DNA of 8,020 nucleotides from Candidatus Kerfeldbacteria bacterium (GTDB lineage Bacteria > Patescibacteriota > Patescibacteriia > SBBC01): positions 1 to 8,020 of the forward strand of contig JACQKI010000034.1 in the NCBI GenBank assembly GCA_016204645.1. Reading direction: 5' to 3'. The first letter of the stretch is position 1. Each line of letters starts with the position of its first letter. Below, one piece after another: positions 1-5,999 of the stretch. Below the pieces are notes generated by a model. That model saw nothing but the letters and a program-made list of their open reading frames with translations. It was not told the DNA's origin and ran no database searches. A program made the position numbers and the translations under genes.

Positions 1-300
1 CAGGTCGATGGTGTTCTCGAGGGACTCGCCCTTGGCCACGCTGGAGAACTTCTCCATGTTCGGTTCGACGTCGACCGTTGCACCGAGCATGGTAGCCGCT
101 CGATGTGACGTCTTACGGGTGCGGGACGAATCCTGGTTGAAGATGACGGCGACGTTGACGTCCTTGAGCACACCCGAGAAACGGGCGCGGTCGGCGCGAA
201 CCTCGTCGGCCAGGTGAAAGATGTAGTCGAGGTGCTCGGGCTGAAACTGCTGCATCCGGAGCACATGCGGAAATCCCCGCCAGCGTCTTGGTCGGCGCAT
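1..300 (-). CDS. pyrB: Aspartate carbamoyltransferase catalytic chain, N-terminal part (runs off left edge)
   Basis: Enzyme of de novo pyrimidine synthesis: condenses carbamoyl phosphate with aspartate to carbamoyl-aspartate in the cytosol. Only the first 100 codons, part of the carbamoyl-phosphate-binding domain, are present. Seen: a family-like beginning (HVLRMQQF at residues 12-19, then an amphipathic helix), the phosphate loop as SSRTR at 58-62 (family consensus STRTR), and FSSVAKGESLENT at 85-97. In the last stretch S86 and K90 correspond by alignment to the Ser and Lys that reach into the neighbouring subunit's active site. The KGES motif favours aspartate over ornithine carbamoyltransferase. 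The ATG at 300 is chosen because GGGAGG lies 8 nt upstream; a later ATG (codon 16) would cut off the conserved beginning. The residues around the phosphate loop (NQD before it, KTSHRA after it) differ from the usual EPSTRTRxSFE. It is transcribed divergently from glyQS. The family call is good, but the exact substrate cannot be proved from this fragment. Confidence 0.78.
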   Translation of the reverse strand, partial: MRRPRRWRGFPHVLRMQQFQPEHLDYIFHLADEVRADRARFSGVLKDVNVAVIFNQDSSRTRKTSHRAATMLGATVDVEPNMEKFSSVAKGESLENTIDL

Positions 301-308
301 ACAATCAG

Positions 309-314
309 CCTCCC
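309..314 (-). promoter_or_regulatory. Ribosome binding site of pyrB
   Basis: On the minus strand this reads GGGAGG, 8 nt before the ATG at 300. It matches the anti-Shine-Dalgarno core and decides the start codon, because the reading frame stays open further upstream. Confidence 0.75.
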
Positions 315-361
315 GCCTCAGTAGTACGGTAGTCGTGATGACAACGAGCCGGCTAGTTCCT

Positions 362-393
362 CCGGACGTCGTCAGATTCGTCAGATTGTCCGG
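362..393. repeat. 6-bp inverted repeat enclosing a 9-bp tandem direct repeat
   Basis: CCGGAC (362-367) pairs with GTCCGG (388-393). Between them lie two exact copies of CGTCAGATT (370-378 and 379-387). The predicted pyrB transcription start is near 391, so the element would sit at the very 5' end of the pyrB leader RNA, or act as an operator in DNA. Function unknown; the symmetry is directly visible. Confidence 0.55.
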
Positions 394-397
394 GGTA

Positions 398-426
398 AGA
401 CTAGCGGGCCAGGTTGGGTGTGTCAA
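398..426 (-). promoter_or_regulatory. Sigma-70-type promoter for pyrB
   Basis: On the minus strand a perfect TTGACA -35 box (426-421) is followed after 17 bp by TAGTCT (403-398), which keeps the three most conserved -10 bases (T1, A2, T6). Transcription would start near 391, giving pyrB a leader of about 90 nt. Predicted from sequence only. Confidence 0.55.
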
Positions 427-432
427 GTTATG

Positions 433-461
433 TTGCTGGAGTGAAGCAAAAATGTTAGAGT
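433..461 (+). promoter_or_regulatory. Candidate promoter for glyQS, giving a nearly leaderless mRNA
   Basis: TTGCTG (433-438), a 17-bp spacer and TAGAGT (456-461) form a plausible -35/-10 pair; the -35 is weak. The start point would be near 468, about 3 nt before the glyQS ATG. No Shine-Dalgarno sequence is present, which agrees with a leaderless transcript. The -35 box lies 6 bp from the -35 of the divergent pyrB promoter. Confidence 0.4.
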
Positions 462-470
462 AAGCGCGAT

Positions 471-1823
471 ATGGCTGGAAAAAACGTCGGAATAGAGCAG
501 ATAGTGAACCTCTCAAAACGACGCGGGTTTGTTTTTCCGTCGGCCGAAATCTACGGCGGTCTCGGTGGGTTTTGGGACTGGGGCCCGCTGGGGGTGTTGT
601 TGAAAAACAACATCAAGCGAGAATTCTGGAAAGCGTTCGTCCAGCAGCGCGATGACGTCGTCGGCCTCGACGGCAGCATCATCACCAATCCGAAAGTCTG
701 GGAAGCCAGCGGGCACGTGGTGAATTTCAACGATGCCATGGTGGAGTGCACCAAGTGCCACCACCGCTTTAAAGCCGGTGAAGTTAAGAAAACATGCCCT
801 GACTGTGGCGGGAAACTGCTGCCGCCGCGGCAGTTCAACACCATGTTTAAGACCTTTGTCGGGCCGGCTGAGGATACAGCCAATGCCGCGTACCTGCGAC
901 CGGAAACGGCCCAGAACATCTTTGTCAATTTTGAGGCCGTGGCCGAAACCATGCGGTTAAAGTTGCCGTTTGGAATTGCGCAAGTCGGCAAAGCGTTCCG
1001 CAACGAAATTACGCCTGGCAATTTCGTCTTTCGCTCGCGCGAGTTTGAGCAGATGGAACTTGAATACTTCGTGTTCCCGGACGATGCGCCGCAAGCCTTC
1101 CATCAGTGGGTGACCGTCTGCCATCAGTGGTTTCGTCGACTCGGCCTATCAGCCAACCACTTGCGGGAGCATCGGTACCAGCCGGATGAGTTGGCGCACT
1201 ACTCCCGGGCGACCACTGATCTTGAATATGCGTTTCCGATTGAGGGTGGTTGGGCGGAACTGATGGGCATCGCTGATCGAACGGACTTTGATCTCCGCCG
1301 CCACGGTCGAGTTGCTCGCGGCCGCGACGACGCCTTTGCCGTGGCCGACGCGTCGGGCAAAAAAGTCGTTCCCTACGTGATCGAACCGTCGATGGGCGTT
1401 GACCGGGCGGCCTTAGCTTTCTTGCTGGATGCGTACCAGGCGATTGCCGGCGGCCGGACGACGACTACCGAGAGCATTAAAGAGGAAGAAGTGGTGCTGA
1501 AACTCGATCCCAGACTGGCACCGTACACCGTTGCCGTGCTGCCGCTGTCGAGGAAGCCGGAGCTACAGAAGGTGGCACTTGAGGTTGCGGCGACGCTGCG
1601 TCAGCAGTGGTCAGTTAGCTACGACGAAACCGGATCGATTGGCAAGCGTTACCGCCGGCAGGACGAAATTGGCACGCCCTGGTGCGTGACCGTTGATTTC
1701 GATACGCTCGAAGGCGCGAAGCGGCCGAAAGGAACGGTGACCGTGCGCGATCGGGATTCAATGGAGCAGGAAAATGTGGCGGTGGAGGAGTTAGAGGCCT
1801 ACGTTGGAGAGAAGCTGAAGTGA
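471..1823 (+). CDS. glyQS: Glycyl-tRNA synthetase, single-chain (alpha2) type
   Basis: Class II aminoacyl-tRNA synthetase that charges tRNA-Gly with glycine using ATP; cytosolic homodimer in characterised members. Seen in order: N-terminal YGGLGGFWDWGPLG (28-41), typical of the alpha2 family; a Cys4 zinc-knuckle pattern C93-x2-C96-x12-C109-x2-C112; YLRPETAQ; motif 2 at about 175-200 (FRNEI then RSREFEQMELEYF); motif 3 EPSMGVDR at 305-312; and a C-terminal anticodon-binding domain from about 345 with DETGSIGKRYRRQDEIGTP. At 450 residues it is slightly shorter than the Bacillus enzyme, because the segment around the RADxLIE region is reduced to the zinc knuckle. The start is nearly fixed: an in-frame TAG at 456-458 leaves only four codons before the ATG, none of them a start codon. 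There is no Shine-Dalgarno sequence. No room exists for a T-box leader between the likely promoter and the ATG. All motifs appear intact, so function is near certain. Confidence 0.97.
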   Translation: MAGKNVGIEQIVNLSKRRGFVFPSAEIYGGLGGFWDWGPLGVLLKNNIKREFWKAFVQQRDDVVGLDGSIITNPKVWEASGHVVNFNDAMVECTKCHHRFKAGEVKKTCPDCGGKLLPPRQFNTMFKTFVGPAEDTANAAYLRPETAQNIFVNFEAVAETMRLKLPFGIAQVGKAFRNEITPGNFVFRSREFEQMELEYFVFPDDAPQAFHQWVTVCHQWFRRLGLSANHLREHRYQPDELAHYSRATTDLEYAFPIEGGWAELMGIADRTDFDLRRHGRVARGRDDAFAVADASGKKVVPYVIEPSMGVDRAALAFLLDAYQAIAGGRTTTTESIKEEEVVLKLDPRLAPYTVAVLPLSRKPELQKVALEVAATLRQQWSVSYDETGSIGKRYRRQDEIGTPWCVTVDFDTLEGAKRPKGTVTVRDRDSMEQENVAVEELEAYVGEKLK

Positions 1824-1837
1824 GCGGTAACAGCGTT

Positions 1838-1879
1838 GAGATTGGAGATTTCAGATTAGAGATTTGAGATTGAGGATGT
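1838..1879 (+). repeat. Array of 7-bp repeats (GAGATTN) between glyQS and the DUF2207 gene
   Basis: Five consecutive heptamers read GAGATTG, GAGATTT, CAGATTA, GAGATTT and GAGATTG (1838-1872), followed by a degenerate sixth, AGGATGT (1873-1879). The array starts 14 nt after the glyQS stop codon and ends 3 nt before the next ATG. No inverted copy is present here. Short tandem heptamers (STRR) are known between cyanobacterial genes; kinship with those is not implied. Function unknown. Confidence 0.8.
1872..1876 (+). promoter_or_regulatory. Ribosome binding site of the DUF2207 gene
   Basis: GAGGA, 6 nt before the ATG at 1883. It lies at the junction of the last full heptamer and the degenerate one, so the repeat itself seems to supply the ribosome binding site. 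Confidence 0.6.
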
Positions 1880-1882
1880 AAG

Positions 1883-3595
1883 ATGAGGCGAGCCTGGGCG
1901 GCGGTTTTCGTCGCGGTCTGGCTTGCGGCTAGCCCGGCCGCGCAGGCCGCCGAATGGTCAATCACCAGCTTCCAAGCAGAGATTGAGATCAACCGCGACG
2001 CCTCGATCGCAGTCCACGAAACCGTCGCCGTTAATTTTTTCGTTAATAAGCACGGAATATTCCGTGAAATACCGTTTCGTTACCCGGCTGAAAGCGGTTC
2101 GACCGTGTCTGTGCCAATTGACATCCAGCGCGTCGCCCTCGACGGCGCGCCGGTGCCCTACGAAACGTCAAGATCGGGCAATCAGCTGTCAGTCAAAATC
2201 GGCGACCCGGATCGAACCATCACCGGGACACACCAGTACGAAGTCTTCTATACCGCCGAAGCCGCGGTCAACTTTTTCGACGACCACGACGAGCTGTACT
2301 GGAACGTGACCGGCACAGACTGGGACGTGCCGCTGACGAGCGTGGCGGCGGTCGTGCACCTGCCGCCCGGTGCCACGGCTGAATCAGTTCAAGCCACCTG
2401 CTACACTGGCCCACTCGGTAGCGACGAGCGAAACTGTTCGATCGGAGTCGAACCGCCGCTGATCAACTTGTCGGCGGCCGAACCCCTGACCGCGGTGGTC
2501 GGCTGGGCGCCGGGGGTGGTAATCAAACCGGCGAACTACGACGAGCTGCGGTCAGCCGCTGGGCAATCATCGGCCAGTAATTTTTTCGGGCAGTTCGGCC
2601 TGCCCTGGATCGTGGTTGGCAACTTAGCCTTGCCACTGGTCGTGGCGCTGTTCCTCTTTTTCTGGTGGAAGCGGCACGGCCATGACCCGCAGACCGAGCC
2701 GCGGACAACGGTGGTCCAGTACGATCCGCCGGACAAGCTGACCCCCGGCGAGATCGGCGTACTGTTCGACGAACGAGCCAATCCGCGCGATATCATCGCC
2801 ATCATGATCGACTTAGCCGTCCGCGGCTACCTGAGCATTACCGAGGTCAAGAACGATCGGTTCCTCGGTTTGGGGACGTCAACCGACTATACCTTGAAAC
2901 GTGAGCGGCCGGTCGCCGACGACGCTTCACTTCAACCGCACGAGCGACAGATGCTCAAGGCCTTGTTTGCCGATGGTTCGAGCGTTGACCTGAGCGACCT
3001 GAAAGGGAAGTTTCACACCCACATGCGCGATATTTCGGAGCAGCTCTACCAAACGGCGGTTACCAAAGGCTACTTCGTGGCGCATCCGGACAGGGCCCGC
3101 AAGAAGTTTTTAATTCTAGGCGTCATGGTGCTAGCCGGCGGCCTAGTCGTGCCGTTCTTGTTTCCCGGTTTCTTGATCACCGGTGTGCTGATGCTGATAT
3201 TCAGTCGGGTCATGCCAAAACGCACGCCAAAAGGCGTCAAGGCTCTACGGCACACCCGTGGTTTCAAGGAATACCTGGAAAAAGCTGAGAAGTACCGATT
3301 GCAGTGGCAGGAGCGTGAGCACATTTTTGAGCAGTTCCTGCCGTACGCTATGGCTTTTGGCGTGGCCGATCAGTGGAGCAAAGCGTTCGCTGATATCGCC
3401 ATGCAGCCACCGCGCTGGTACTACGGCACGTACGACGGCGGGTTTAACTCGTTGCTGCTGTGGTCATCGCTGAGCAGCATGCATACGCAGGCGACTCAGG
3501 CCTTTGTACCGCCGGCGGCACGGGGCAGCTCAGGCTTTGGTGGCGGCGGATTTTCCGGTGGGGGATTTGGTGGTGGTGGCGGGGGATCGTGGTAG
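1883..3595 (+). CDS. DUF2207 family membrane protein with glycine-rich C-terminus
   Basis: Membrane-anchored protein of unknown function (DUF2207, related to E. coli YciQ). Seen in order over 570 residues: a signal peptide (1-23, MRR then a hydrophobic stretch ending AAQAA); an extracellular beta-rich domain (about 24-230) with the family motif KHGIFREIPFRY and a likely disulfide pair C173/C185; a transmembrane helix at about 239-262 followed by positive WWKRHGHD; a cytosolic part starting near VQYDPPDKLTPGEIGVLFD with RANPRDIIAIMIDLAVRGYLSI, which resembles a winged-helix segment; a second hydrophobic block at 409-445, probably two helices; a helical segment with FKEYLEKAEKYRLQ; and a tail of about 22 residues made of Gly, Ser and Phe ending in SW. 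The Gly-rich tail is typical of the family. The start is supported by GAGGA 6 nt upstream and by the signal peptide. It may be cotranscribed with glyQS (59-bp gap), though no functional link is known. Confidence 0.92.
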   Translation: MRRAWAAVFVAVWLAASPAAQAAEWSITSFQAEIEINRDASIAVHETVAVNFFVNKHGIFREIPFRYPAESGSTVSVPIDIQRVALDGAPVPYETSRSGNQLSVKIGDPDRTITGTHQYEVFYTAEAAVNFFDDHDELYWNVTGTDWDVPLTSVAAVVHLPPGATAESVQATCYTGPLGSDERNCSIGVEPPLINLSAAEPLTAVVGWAPGVVIKPANYDELRSAAGQSSASNFFGQFGLPWIVVGNLALPLVVALFLFFWWKRHGHDPQTEPRTTVVQYDPPDKLTPGEIGVLFDERANPRDIIAIMIDLAVRGYLSITEVKNDRFLGLGTSTDYTLKRERPVADDASLQPHERQMLKALFADGSSVDLSDLKGKFHTHMRDISEQLYQTAVTKGYFVAHPDRARKKFLILGVMVLAGGLVVPFLFPGFLITGVLMLIFSRVMPKRTPKGVKALRHTRGFKEYLEKAEKYRLQWQEREHIFEQFLPYAMAFGVADQWSKAFADIAMQPPRWYYGTYDGGFNSLLLWSSLSSMHTQATQAFVPPAARGSSGFGGGGFSGGGFGGGGGGSW

Positions 3596-3671
3596 TACCA
3601 CCCCTCCGCTTCGCGGAGCCCCTCCTAGGCTAGGAGGGGCGACCCGGCCACCTGACCGGGTGGGGTGGTAC
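3595..3671. repeat. Four-way-junction palindromic element (REP-like)
   Basis: A perfect 10-bp outer stem (3595-3604 with 3662-3671) encloses three hairpins: CTCCGC/GCGGAG around 3605-3617 with a very short loop; a 9-bp stem (3619-3627 with 3631-3639) with triloop GGC; and a 6-bp stem (3642-3647 with 3656-3661) with an 8-nt loop. The first outer base is the last base of the DUF2207 stop codon. No T-run follows, so it is not a classical rho-independent terminator. It could protect the upstream mRNA 3' end, act as a bidirectional pause site, or be a copy of a dispersed REP/MITE-like element. No transposase is nearby. Confidence 0.8.
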
Positions 3672-3679
3672 GCCCAACG

Positions 3680-3688
3680 TGCTACAAT
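3680..3688 (+). promoter_or_regulatory. Extended -10 promoter for the M16/AI-2E operon
   Basis: TGCTACAAT is an extended -10 box (TGn plus TACAAT, 5 of 6 matches to TATAAT). No good -35 lies 17 bp upstream, where the palindromic element ends; extended -10 promoters can work without one. Predicted start near 3695, about 3 nt before the ATG at 3698, so the mRNA would be leaderless or nearly so. Confidence 0.6.
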
Positions 3689-3697
3689 AAACACTCT

Positions 3698-4975
3698 ATG
3701 GTGTCAAAACGATTGACGTTAAAAAACGGCACGCGGGTACTGCTGGCGCCGATGCACGAGACGAAAGCCGTGACCGTGCTGATTTTGTTCCCAGTCGGTT
3801 CACGGCATGAGCAGCCGAACATCAACGGCTCGTCGCACTTCATCGAGCATCTGTTTTTCAAAGGCACGACTAAACGGCCGTCGAGCCTGGCCGTCACCAA
3901 GGAGCTGGACGGCGTCGGCGCCGAGTATAACGCCTTCACCAGCAAGGATCATACTGGCTACTACATTAAGGTCAGCGCGGACAAGTTGGAGCTGGCGCTC
4001 GATATTTTGTCCGACATGCTCTACCACTCACTGTTTGATCCGAAAGAGATCGAACGCGAGCGCGGCGTGATCGTCGAAGAAATCAACATGTACGAAGATA
4101 ACCCGATGATGTTGCTGGATGAAGTTTTTGAACAATTGATATTTAAAGGCAGCTTGTTGGGCATGACGATCGCCGGCCCGCGCCCGGTGATTCGGCGAGT
4201 CACGCGTCAGCAGCTGATGCGCTACAAAGCGCAGTACTACACGCCGCATCAGTTGCTTTTGACCGTGGCCGGAAAATTCAGCGACCAGCAGGCGCAGCGC
4301 CTGGTTCGCCAATATTTCAATGGACAGCATGGACCTCGGCGCCGCTCGTCGTTCGAACGGTTTCGGGTTAGCCAGCGCCGTCCGGCTGCGGTGGTTCGTT
4401 TTCGCGACACCGCCCAGGTGCAAATCGGCTTGGGTTTTCCGGCTTACCCCTACCGACACCCGGACTTGCCAGCGCTGTCATTGCTAGCCGTCATCTTAGG
4501 CGGCAACATGAGCTCGCGACTGTTCATCAACATTCGCGAACGGCTGGGCTTGTGCTACTTCATTCGGACGGAAACGTCGATTTACCAGGATACGGGTACG
4601 TTCTTAGTCCGCGCCGGATTGGAAAAAACGCGCCTCAAGCAAGCTCTCAGAAAAATATGGGACGAGCTGCGGGCTGTACCGACGTCCGGCGTGACCGAGG
4701 AAGAACTGAAACGGGCGAAGGAGTACGTACGCGGAAAAATAATACTCAGCCTGGAGGATTCTGATGAAATTGCGGACTGGGTTGGCAAGCAGCTGTTGCT
4801 GCAGGGTCGGGTCGAGACGCCGGAGCAGAAAATCGTCAGACTGCAGCGGGTCAGCGCGGCCGACATCCGGCGCGTGGCTCGGCAGGTGTTCCAGAAGTCG
4901 CGCCTGAACCTGGCGCTGATCGGTCCCTATCGGTCGGGTCAGGAGTTTGGTAAGCTGGTACGGGGACTACCCTGA
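3698..4975 (+). CDS. M16 family zinc metallopeptidase (insulinase/processing-peptidase type)
   Basis: Zinc peptidase of the M16 family, whose members cleave peptides or presequences inside a clam-shell chamber made of two homologous halves. Seen over 425 residues: the inverted zinc motif HFIEH at 47-51 (ligands H47 and H51, catalytic E50); the third zinc ligand E127 in VIVEEINMYEDNP, 76 residues after H51 as in the family; and the C-terminal M16 domain from about 165 with the conserved GGNMSSRLF then IRERLGLCY. The length fits bacterial single-unit M16B proteins, which dimerise. The ATG at 3698 is chosen over an in-frame GTG at 3665 because the encoded protein begins with a typical SKRLTLKNGTRVL strand; the GTG lies inside the palindromic element and the -10 box lies between the two. 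No signal peptide, so probably cytosolic. First gene of a tight cluster with two AI-2E permeases. Substrate unknown. Confidence 0.93.
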   Translation: MVSKRLTLKNGTRVLLAPMHETKAVTVLILFPVGSRHEQPNINGSSHFIEHLFFKGTTKRPSSLAVTKELDGVGAEYNAFTSKDHTGYYIKVSADKLELALDILSDMLYHSLFDPKEIERERGVIVEEINMYEDNPMMLLDEVFEQLIFKGSLLGMTIAGPRPVIRRVTRQQLMRYKAQYYTPHQLLLTVAGKFSDQQAQRLVRQYFNGQHGPRRRSSFERFRVSQRRPAAVVRFRDTAQVQIGLGFPAYPYRHPDLPALSLLAVILGGNMSSRLFINIRERLGLCYFIRTETSIYQDTGTFLVRAGLEKTRLKQALRKIWDELRAVPTSGVTEEELKRAKEYVRGKIILSLEDSDEIADWVGKQLLLQGRVETPEQKIVRLQRVSAADIRRVARQVFQKSRLNLALIGPYRSGQEFGKLVRGLP

Positions 4976-4979
4976 ACGC

Positions 4980-5999
4980 ATGGCGCTTGACGGCACAGTT
5001 TCGACCAAAATTTCAACCGCTTCGTACATTCGATTGCTGGCGGTTGCCTTCGGGTTGCTGCTGTTGTGGGCGCTGCGGGACATTATCCTGCTGCTGTTTT
5101 TGTCGATGATTTTGGCCGCGGCCATCGGGCCGTGGATTGATGCGCTGTCGCGGCGCGGCCTGCCCCGGCCGGTCGGCGTGCTGATCGTCTACAGCGCGAT
5201 CGTGGGGCTGCTGGTGGCGGTTGTCCTGCTGCTGATTCCGGCGGTCACGCGCGAAGCCGCATCCCTGGCCACGCGTTTCCCTGAGTACTACCACCGTCTG
5301 ACCGACTTTTTCGCTGCCCGCGACGTCGAAGCGCCGCTATCCGGCGTGAGTGAAAACTTTTCAAACTTAACGCGCGGCGTTTTTGCCGGGTTGAAAGGCG
5401 TGGCCGGCGGCTTCGGTTCGTTCATCATCGTCCTGGTGATTACGTTTTACTTCACCGTCGGCGAGGAAAACCTGCGTCGTTTTTGGTTCCGCCTGGCGCC
5501 AGTCAGCCAACGAGAACGGCTGGGTCGGATTACGACCGCGGCCGTCGAACGGATCAGCGGTTGGTTTCGCGGTCAGCTGGTCATCAGCCTGGTGGTCGGC
5601 TCGTTCAGCTACCTAGCCCTGACCGTCATCGGCATCCCCGATGCGCTGCTCTTGTCGATCGTAGCTGGCGTGGCGGCCTTCGTGCCGCTGGTCGGCGCGG
5701 CCATCGGGATCATCCCGGCCGTGTTCATTGCTCTGACCGTGTCTGTCACCAAGGCTCTGATTGTGCTAATAGTCGCGATCGCGTTGTACCAACTGACCAC
5801 CAATGTCTTGGTGTCCAAACTGTTTTCACGAGCGGTCGGCTTGAACCCGGTGATTATCGTGGTGGTGATGCTGGTCGGAGCTAAGCTGGCCGGCGGTCTT
5901 GGATTGATCCTGGCAATTCCCGTGGCTTCCATTCTTGACGTAGTGGTTCGCGAGTACCGCGGCGAACTGCGATCGGTCGGAGGGGCTCGTGCCGGCTGA
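4980..5999 (+). CDS. AI-2E family transporter (first of tandem pair, divergent signature)
   Basis: Polytopic inner-membrane protein of the AI-2E (UPF0118/PerM) family. Characterised relatives include E. coli TqsA, linked to autoinducer-2 export, and some Na+/H+ antiporters, so the substrate cannot be assigned here. Seen over 339 residues: two close hydrophobic helices (about 17-50), a third (64-87), a hydrophilic segment with amphipathic helices (about 90-140), then four to five helices to the C-terminus. Family features include GQL near residue 200, AAFVPLVGAAIGIIPAVF and GLNPVIIVVVMLVGAKLAGGLGLILAIP. Where most members have QQLENN, this protein has YQLTTN (270-275). The ATG at 4980 lies 4 bp after the M16 stop, implying coupled translation; only a weak GGGGA sits upstream. 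An in-frame TTG at 4947 would overlap the M16 gene and adds a polar, unconserved 11-residue stretch, so I rejected it. Confidence 0.9.
   Translation: MALDGTVSTKISTASYIRLLAVAFGLLLLWALRDIILLLFLSMILAAAIGPWIDALSRRGLPRPVGVLIVYSAIVGLLVAVVLLLIPAVTREAASLATRFPEYYHRLTDFFAARDVEAPLSGVSENFSNLTRGVFAGLKGVAGGFGSFIIVLVITFYFTVGEENLRRFWFRLAPVSQRERLGRITTAAVERISGWFRGQLVISLVVGSFSYLALTVIGIPDALLLSIVAGVAAFVPLVGAAIGIIPAVFIALTVSVTKALIVLIVAIALYQLTTNVLVSKLFSRAVGLNPVIIVVVMLVGAKLAGGLGLILAIPVASILDVVVREYRGELRSVGGARAG
5979..5985 (+). promoter_or_regulatory. Ribosome binding site of the second AI-2E gene
   Basis: GGAGGGG inside the end of the first AI-2E gene. The GGAGG core is 5 nt from the GTG at 5989 and supports that non-ATG start, which overlaps the upstream gene by 11 bp. 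Confidence 0.75.

Noticed and set aside
113..304. A 63-codon minus-strand frame starting at 304
   Set aside because: It overlaps the PyrB frame in another register; the PyrB frame has the motifs and the better-placed GGGAGG.
301..470. T-box riboswitch controlling glyQS
   Set aside because: The space between the likely promoter and the ATG is only a few nucleotides, and no T-box consensus or terminator is visible.
2051..2066. Perfect 16-bp palindrome CACGGAATATTCCGTG
   Set aside because: It lies inside the DUF2207 gene and encodes the family-typical HGIFRE segment. One such palindrome in 8 kb is only mildly unexpected by chance.
3595..3671. tRNA gene, suggested by a 77-nt cloverleaf-like fold
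   Set aside because: The outer stem is 10 bp, the middle hairpin is a 9-bp stem with a 3-nt loop, there is no 7-nt anticodon loop, and no T-loop or D-loop consensus.
3665..3697. Upstream GTG start for the M16 peptidase
   Set aside because: It lies in the arm of the palindromic element, upstream of the -10 box, and adds 11 unconserved residues.
4947..4979. Upstream TTG start for the first AI-2E protein
   Set aside because: It overlaps the M16 gene by 29 bp and gives an unlikely polar extension; the ATG at 4980 fits tight operon spacing.
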